From Membranipora membranacea (taxonomy: Eukaryota > Bryozoa > Gymnolaemata > Cheilostomatida > Membraniporidae): DNA of 64,000 nt. Position 1 is the stretch's first letter, and the number at the start of each line of letters is the position of its first letter. Where the stretch lies: assembly GCA_914767715.1 (NCBI GenBank), contig OU612066.1:32338283-32402282 (forward strand), read 5' to 3'. Position numbers and translations under genes: made by a program. This document shows, one piece after another, positions 56,498-64,000 of this stretch. The notes under the pieces are model-generated. The model searched no databases. It was not told the origin of the DNA and worked only from the letters and a program-made list of their open reading frames with translations.

Positions 56498-59400
56498 CTA
56501 ATCCTCATCAGCAACAATCATAGCTGGACATCGACAGATCGGACATGATGGATCCTTCTCACTCACCCACCTACTGATACACTACAAAATATACGTATAT
56601 TGTACAATATGTATTACCATTACAAGTTTAAAAGTGCAAACATTTAGAAGGTAATGACATAAGTGAGTTTAGGGGCGGCCATGAAACGCTTGGCAACAAT
56701 CAAAGCCAAAGTGGAGAAGAAAGATGATAGCTACCAAGTTAGATAGTATATATTGATAGTAACATACTTGAGCAGGGACAGCTTGGCTTTCCCATAGTTG
56801 GTTGGTTGGTATATTTTGTCACAAACATTAAGTATGCTGTTAGATTAGAGTGTGTTACTGTTGCATGTGTGGAGGATAAAAAAAAATGAGTAAAGTTATG
56901 TCCGACTTCAAGTGGATGACTGCAGTTGGGGCTTCTCACGCTCTTGCCCTCTAACCTACAGCCCCCCCCCCCCCACGTCTCAACATTCATTGCAAATTTT
57001 ATCGAACTCTGATCTTCCCACACCTCACAAATAATGACCAAACTTATCAGTACAGTGATGACTTACCTGAACGTGAAAGTTGTCATGTTTACAGTCGAGT
57101 AAGAACCTCGGATTGCCTGGTGTGAACTCCTCAGCACATATAGCGCACTCTTCCTAAAAAAACGAAACAGCAAACTTATGGGACATGGGAGTAAACACAA
57201 CTTGCAATGTAAATTTACTGTCTTCATTACTCATATAAAACATAGTTGGCTCCCATGTCACAGTTTGTTCGGCCAAATTACCATTTGATTTAAATGTCAT
57301 TAATAGACAAAGATAACTTCAAAGTTATGATCTGTCTTAATATTAATATCACCTATTTGCTGACACGAGGTAATGTATGCAAAGAACCGCTTATAATGTC
57401 CTAAGTATACAGCAAAACGAAACAGAATGAGAGAGATGTAGGTAATAGAATGTATAGCAGGCATGATAACCTTTAGAGCATGGTGAGATAGCGTGATCGG
57501 TTATTCCGGTTGCTATTAACAGCCAGCCGATTGGTACAACAGGTGTCATTAGTCTTTCTCCCATTTGGAAGTATTTTTGATTGAGTGTTGTAGGCCCTCG
57601 AGTTTAACTACTTTCACGGTTTGCCAAAGCATATCACATGTTTTTTTGTAGGCTCAGCATTTATAAAAGTACTAGATCACAATATGTTTACTCACACAGT
57701 CCCATTCATCGTCAAGCTGCTCTTCATCAGGCACATCCTGCTGGGAGCTCCAGGCCTGCCAATCAAACTCCTCCAGGTCAGCGAGAGCTGCCGGTAACGA
57801 GTCACATGACTTTGAGGAGGTACAACTGACGGTCCTCACACGACCTCCACGCTTCTGTACTACAGACCAGTCCGCGCTAGGAGAGCTGACGGCGGTCTCA
57901 CTAATCGTTCTCAGCCGCCTCTGTGAAGTGGGAGACGGGCCAGAGTGATGAGATACACGACCGCCTTCGGGCTTAGACCTCAACTCCTTCTTAGCGTGAG
58001 CATAAACACACTGTCAATAGTAATCGTTCCTTATTTGAATTCAGATGAGGATATAATATAGGTTATAAAATTAAGGGTTGACCTCCACATGTAAGTTGTG
58101 CTGGAAATACAATTATTATGATCTTCAACTACTTGTCATATTGACCTATATCACAAAGTGTTTTATATGCAACCATATTTTCCACATGTATAACCTTTCA
58201 TGGATATTAAAAATCTGGGCGTGACTCACCTCGGAAGCTTTGAGGGGACATTTCCCATTCATTGCTCTTCTACATAACTCATATTTAGGTAATGGTAACA
58301 GGTCAGATTTCCCGTGAGCGTAGACACAAAGCTCTGTTGTAGTATTACATCTCCCTCCCAGCCACAGCTTACAAATGGTTGTCTTTCTCAGCAGGAATTG
58401 TCTTCTCCAGTAACAATAGTGATCATTACACGGCTCTCCGTGCGGTGATTCGTCATCCTTGTAAACGAAAGTACATGTTATTATGAAAATACAATTGTCC
58501 TGTTTCTGAGTAACAGCTGTTGTTACCAAGGTCAACCATGCAAACAATTCTATACCATTTCTACTGACCAAGGATGAACTGTAATAAGCCCCTTAATCTT
58601 GACTAATGTGTATTTAGGGACGCAGTTAAAAGTTGCCATCCCCTTTCCAGCTTTCCGCTTACTTTCACTGTCAGGGGCATTCATTCTACCAATCCAAAGA
58701 GCTATAAAGAGCTGCAAACCTCATGACTGCAAATAAAAATTAGAAAGTTAAAGGAGGATATGGTTACCTTTGTTTTGATAGAACAATCCGAATCTTTGAA
58801 CCATTTTGGTATTGGCTTCAGCTCCTGCTTGCCGTGAGCAAATATACACTCATCACCCCAGGGACATTTCTTCTGATTCTCAAATACCCAACAGATGCTT
58901 GTTTTATTCAGTGAGCTGGACTTGGGAAATTTTCTGTTTCCTTTCTGCAAAATAAAGGCAATACTTAGTACAATGAATCCCTGAATCAGATATGAAATAC
59001 ATGAGAGATTTTCAATTAACTTTCCGCTGGGGATAGATTATCCATCAGATTGTTAGATGTCTTCTTGGTGGGCCAATTCATTACATTATACGTTGGCTTA
59101 ACAGGGAGGGAGTTAGTACTTTGCAATATGCTTTTAAGTGTTGAATCCTGGTTTCATACACCTGAGTTGTGTCCTTTTTATACAGCTGCAGACAACTGAC
59201 AAAAAATCAGCCTCTTAATAAATGGGTCCAGACGTATAACCGACAAAATGGTTGTTCGTTCTCAGTAAATCAGTAATGCAGCCGTGGTGAAGCTATGTTA
59301 CTATTACTGAAATGCTAGGCATTATTTGAAAATAAATGAGACTTCAATTCATATTGATAACTACCCGGTATTGACAAGCTTATCAACGCGGGGAAATTGA

Positions 59401-62400
59401 TAACCTATTTAGACTAGGTATACTACCTTTGTACTGAACACAACCTTCCCATCATTCTCCTCAGTCTTTGCAGTAACTTCACTTCTATGAGACATAGGTT
59501 GTTCCTTTGAAGCAGGCTTAGCCAGCACAGAAGCAAAGGACAGAGGTTTTGTCACCACAGAAGGGATCATAGTATTGTTGGGATTATGAGTCGAATGGTT
59601 CACGGCTATAATAAAAGTATACAACCATGTTACAGATCAATAAGCCGAATAGGTTTTTTCACCTCATTTGAATTACAGTAATTAATTTGTTGTTTCCAAT
59701 ATCAGTCAGCAATGGCAATAAGTTCCTGATCATGTTTGCGCAAGGAAACAATCATCAATGATAGATACAACATACAGTAGTGCGCATACCACTGAGCAAC
59801 ACACAGGTCCTCAGCTAGGAACCATGAGTCAAGCGCTGTTTCGAGGCCTTCTCTAGTACAACCTCCTCATGTGTGTTGATGAGCATCCTATTCCATCGCT
59901 TCCAGCCATCAGTGCATATTGTCAATTTCGGTATTATGACATACTTGGTGTGTTTACGCTGTTTCGCAACCAGGGAGGCAGCCAACTCCTCATTGTTTCA
60001 CTGCAACAATGTACTCTAAGCCAGACTAGCGCTTTGATATATGGATCAATTAATCAGTGCAAGGTTGCTTGTGCCACAGTCCACTACTCAAATTCACCAT
60101 ATCGAGCATCGCACATCTCATAAACAAGTCAGAGAGCTGACTTTTTTGCGCTACAGTCAGTGGGTTGACTGTGATCTCCAATCTCGCTCTGCCTGCCTTT
60201 TATGCGAGCGCCTTTTATGCGAGCGCCTTTTATGCATCTAAATAATCAAGAACGTTGATAGATTATGCACTGTTATCGCTTACACTTTTGTAAATCATCA
60301 TGCAGTGTATCGGAGTCAGGGAGAGACCAGGAGAAGTTGATCTCACTCAAAAGTTTCTTTTCATGCTCAGCGATAGTTTTCTTATCTGTAAACTCTACTG
60401 CACCTGATGATAAAGGAAAAGCTGATGACTCATATAATCGGACTTTTATTACATTTTATTAAATTTCTTTGCTGCAAAGTGTCATGTAGACAAATCAAAT
60501 CAGCAAGGGCGTCCCAAGTACTTAAGACTGCACCCTGTCATGTGATTAAAGTTTTTGTCTATCAGTCTCAGATGCATGCTCAGGGTTATCAACTCAAAAT
60601 AAATAACAAAGCAGATTGTTCTATACCTGTTGTCCTCTCTTTCTTCTTATCTTCATTTGGTTTTGGTTGGGTTTGGACAAAATCATCTGGCGCTGCCTCA
60701 GCTGCCTTACTGTGCTTATCTACGCTGTCTGTACCAGGGGGATTCAGAGGATCAACAACTTGGCTCGGTGGAAACTGTATTGCAGGGGGCTGCATGAGGC
60801 CTGGACTGCCACTTTGGAATCCTTCCATATACTCTTCTGACAGCTGAGCTAAGGCTTGCAGACCAAAGAATGAATTCTCCATCTCATAGAGCGGCTTGGT
60901 TACAATGCTTGATGGTGCTTGTGTTGGTTCATCCTTCATGTACACCACTGCCTGTATAGCGGAGTCATCATCCTTAACACTGTGCACATTAAGAGGGACT
61001 GGCAGCGGCTCAAACTGCATGACAGTCTGACTAGTTGTAGTCTGTGATGAGCTGAGCACTGTTTGTGGTTCGGAGTAGAAGTCAGTGGAAGTAAAGGAGC
61101 CTTTCAGCTCATCGTCGTCAGGTTTCCAGATATCGGAGAGGAGTCGAACTCGGTGAGGGCTTGGCACACATCCGGAGTCTGAACATGAACCAAAAAAATT
61201 GTATCTTACGGTTATTTAGTCTCATGAAGTAGGCTGATATGACGTGTTGTAACAATAAACTATATGAGACAAAACAGCAAAATACCTTATATTAAAAGCA
61301 TGACAAAGTTACATAGCAATAACAGTTAGGAACGAAAAGGTAAGTACCGTCTCTGAGCAATGAACCTATCTATCCCGGAGGGTATTTCAATTAGAACGAC
61401 CAATGTTTTACTAAAGCTCACTCGGTCTTTCAATAAGACAAATCTGTTCCCAAATCGCTCACTCAGAATGTATATAGCTTAATCATTGAGTGAGGTCTCA
61501 CTCACTAAGGGAGCGATCGGACGGCGATTTTGGCTGTTTTTGATTGAAAGACCCCCTTGGATCATAATCGAAATTCAGATAAAACTGACTCGGTTAGCGA
61601 ACTTCCAGATAATACTGATAACACAGCGTGACAGCGATAAAGCAAATTTCTTCTTAAGGGATGCAGCGCATCAGCTTGCCATTTGTCATATCCAAGTGAA
61701 CCCCAATCTAGACATTTAAACAGATAGTCATAGTCAGATAGGATGAAATATTGGAAATATTGCAAAAATTAGTCCCAGCGCAGGATTAGTACTTTGAATG
61801 TTAAGTCCTAATCTTGCGCTGGGACTACTTTTTGCTATTTTACCAATATTTCATCCTATCTGACTATATCTATCTAGTTTAGTGTACCTGCAGAATCGAG
61901 AGAGCCTGTGAAACTTTCCACCATGATGGTACCTCCATCTGTGTGCTCTGTGGCCTCTTCTCCATACTGCTGCATGATATCCGGTGAGTCACTCCTATCA
62001 TCTAACTGTACTATAGATCCCTCATCTCCCCCACTATTACTGTATCTATATATGAACCTCTCTATTTGCTCAGATGTCACATGTGAATCTATGGCTGGAA
62101 GTTCAGACATCGGTACTCCAGACTCTAACTTCTCTATGTTATCCTTGAATATGGCCTACAATCGATTGACGTAAACAATGAGCTGGTGCCAAATCATAGA
62201 GATGCTGTAATGCTGGCATATACACAAGATGTAGCGGGTTAGACAGAACCAAATGAATGAGTTGGATTTGAAAGCAACAGATTGTTGCCACACAGCCCTG
62301 CACATACTACCGTACTTCTAAATATATAAATATGGTCACTTTGTCGGAAACAGTATTCAATGCTGCAATCGGAACTCACATTGGCCAATGACTCATCTTT

Positions 62401-64000
62401 GTCAACTTCCTCCAGTCTCTTATGAAGTTTACCCTGTAACTCTCTCGTCTTCACACTGAGAGCGTTCCCAAACAGCGACAGACATGCTGATGACATCATT
62501 GATGAGAATTCCTCTGCAACAGATTTCCGCTTTTTCTCCAGAAACCAGTGATATCTCTCCAATATGCATGCCTGGTAGTACTTCTGTAACGGAAATTAAT
62601 CATATTATCTAGACGGATTGACATGACGTGACATAATGGGCATTAAAGAAGAGTCTAACAAACAGTGGTCGTCAACAGTTCACTGGCTATGAGCCAAACA
62701 TATATTATTATCCTGGTTGTAAATTGAAAGCAAACAAGATGTTGGCTGTTGGTGAGATGGTCGGACAACCTGCATATACCTCAGATGAGGTGCATGTATA
62801 TATATATATATATATATACCAAACCAGAGTCAAGTCGCTAGGAAATACTGATATGGTCTAAACACGCTGACAGCGGATACTCAATTAGTTCGTACACATA
62901 CAAAAATCCGCTGATCAGCTGAGCATGCTGTCAGCAAATAATATTCACAATGGTGACGTTGTGCAAACCTCTGCTTTTGCAACCGCTTGTTGTGTTTTTA
63001 CCTTGAAAATTGATGGAGACTATATGAACTAGGCCTGATCAAGCTGGTAACAATAATCATAATTATTTATGAGATATCCAGTTTCGGTGCCATGTCAAAA
63101 CAACAAGGAACTCCCTGGATTGTATTTCATTAGATTCTGAACTCTGTGAAAATTAATACATCACAGCAAGTCTTTAACTCCTTGATCACAGTGACCAGGG
63201 AGAATGGAACCCCTGCAGCCACAGCCCAGTAATATCTTGTCGTTCCTGCAGATCTGACTGCTGTTGCTTCTACTAGAATCCAAACTTCTCATTGACTTGT
63301 AATCCATCAATGTATTTTGATGTGTACGAAATGATTTAGAATGTTTCAAGATGCCATAATGTACCTGCACACAATACAATATCATAGTATTAGAATGTAG
63401 AATGATTCCCCTGGAAAAGGTAGCAATTTCAGCGATGCCCACGAGACCAAAACCCAAAGCCAATTACAGTACAATTACCAAATGTGCACATCATTGCATG
63501 TCCTCTTGAAACAAAAAACTGTCATGTCCATTTACATGCAGCTGTGCAACTACCTTGCCATTGCCAATGCGATATGATTGCATTGGATTTGAATGGGACA
63601 CCAAAATATGGCCATACTTGACATCAAATATATAATCACAGAAAGTAAACATCATAGCCTACAGCCATTACCAAAAGCGACTTTTGACAACTAATGAGAT
63701 CAACGCTACCACGACAGGAGCCTCCTGTCTAACGACTACACCCAGGAGGAGATTCTTCACTCCTTCGGCAGTGACGCTGCCTTGATATATATCAGTGCAC
63801 ATAAGATAGAAGATCTAAAGTCGGAATCAAAAGCATGCCAAAGCCTGCAAACAAACCAGCGTCTCAACAGCTATGAATCTGTGCAAGCTTTAAAGCATGC
63901 AGTAGTCTAGTCCATTTACAGCCGTGGTGGGTGATTGTAAGTTGCAACTTACCCAGGCCTTGACTGCCTCCGCTTTGTGATGAGTAACCAGATGATCTCT
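56498..64000 (-). CDS. CCCH x3 / RING-H2 zinc-finger protein, right paralog (5' end beyond window)
   Basis: Eleven exons are visible: 64000-63953 (3' part of an exon that continues outside), 62583-62380, 62155-61888, 61178-60627, 60403-60284, 59605-59427, 58944-58768, 58457-58230, 58010-57696, 57153-57067, 56581-56498. All are GT-AG and in phase, with 753 residues visible. Exon order, phases and finger positions match the left paralog exactly. Fingers: CWVFENQKKC with CIFAH; CKLWLGGRC with CVYAH; CRRAMNGKC, then CVYAH in the next exon. The RING-H2 is CAIC, DCKHDNFHVQC, CPIC. The exon after finger 3 is longer here and rich in Ser/Arg then Asp/Glu. The large 552-nt exon replaces a 789-nt one and shows no obvious sequence similarity to it, so the linker evolves fast while the fingers are conserved. 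Predicted RNA-binding E3 ligase. Confidence 0.88.
56962..56974 (+). repeat. Poly(C) tract
   Basis: Run of about 13 C in the intron between the finger-3 to RING exons of the right paralog, downstream of exon 57153-57067. Confidence 0.95.
60197..60236 (+). repeat. 15-bp tandem repeat (gcgagcgccttttat)
   Basis: About 2.5 units of the 15-mer in an intron of the right paralog. The same ttttatgcgagcg core occurs near 40254 in the right arm of a TTAA element, so this intron piece (about 59820-60240) may be a fragment of that repeat family. Confidence 0.7.
61722..61875. repeat. Hairpin-forming inverted repeat next to a splice donor
   Basis: Arms 61722-61794 and 61802-61875 are reverse complements with a few mismatches, for example gtcagataggatgaaatatt against aatatttcatcctatctgac, and tagtcccagcgca against tgcgctgggacta, with a ~7-base loop. 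It lies in the intron of the right paralog that follows exon 62155-61888, only about 12 bases from that exon's donor. Confidence 0.9.
62797..62818 (+). repeat. (TA)n microsatellite
   Basis: Eleven TA units in the first visible intron of the right CCCH/RING paralog (62584-63952). The rest of this 1.37-kb intron holds no recognised feature; a 100-codon frame at 63161-63463 (-) lacks support. Confidence 0.95.

Noticed and set aside
60407-60847. 146-codon plus-strand frame
   Set aside because: It is the antisense of a coding exon (61178-60627) and its neighbouring intron.
63161-63463. 100-codon minus-strand frame in the first visible intron of the right paralog
   Set aside because: The exon ending at 63953 joins the exon at 62583 in phase 0, as in the left paralog, leaving no place for an extra exon.

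Overview
This is eukaryotic nuclear DNA, AT-rich and full of interspersed repeats. It has GT-AG introns, TATAAATA-type promoters and AATAAA poly(A) signals. Secreted MACPF and VMO-I proteins, a secretin-like GPCR remnant and CCCH/RING proteins point to an invertebrate animal. Several introns are short (one is 66 bases), which would suit a sponge or another early-branching marine animal, but I cannot fix the taxon from sequence alone. Nothing looks prokaryotic or organellar, and I see no CRISPR array. Most apparent open frames of 60-100 codons are chance frames in repeats. The real genes are split into small exons, which I assembled by following splice sites and reading phase.

Left part (1-15.6 kb): a near-identical ~3.4-kb segment occurs twice, at 1-3427 and 7921-11544. 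Each copy carries an ~0.8-kb imperfect palindrome, and the first is followed by an inverted partial copy. Two related signal-peptide exons lie beside these copies: one in a plausible gene on the minus strand (about 5.1-6.03 kb), the other in a start-less relative on the plus strand (11.63-12.08 kb). Then come an (ACC)n tract, an old interspersed repeat, a broken reading frame at 14.45-15.02 kb, and a hAT-like MITE with 8-bp target duplications and a tRNA-like insert.

Middle (18-45 kb): a three-coding-exon secreted VMO-I-like gene (18.35-19.88 kb, +), a tRNA-like sequence, and a three-exon secreted MACPF (perforin-like) gene (24.69-22.36 kb, -). Next is a repeat-dominated desert (25-41 kb) with diverged direct duplications, 14-bp minisatellites, a 127-bp loopless palindrome and several long inverted repeats, two of them flanked by TTAA. 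A secretin/adhesion-type GPCR follows (about 41.0-43.66 kb, +). It has an N-terminal Cys-rich region but is broken by a LINE fragment and two apparent frameshifts.

Right part (45.4-64 kb): two tandem paralogous genes on the minus strand, each coding for a low-complexity N-terminal region, three CCCH zinc fingers and a C-terminal RING-H2 finger. The left gene is complete (11 coding exons, 835 aa). The right gene runs off the window edge (11 exons visible, 753 aa). Intron positions and phases match exactly between them. Their introns hold nested TTAA- and hAT-type MITEs. The predicted role is RNA binding coupled to ubiquitin ligation. I know no named family with this exact layout, so I regard the pair as the most interesting content of the window.
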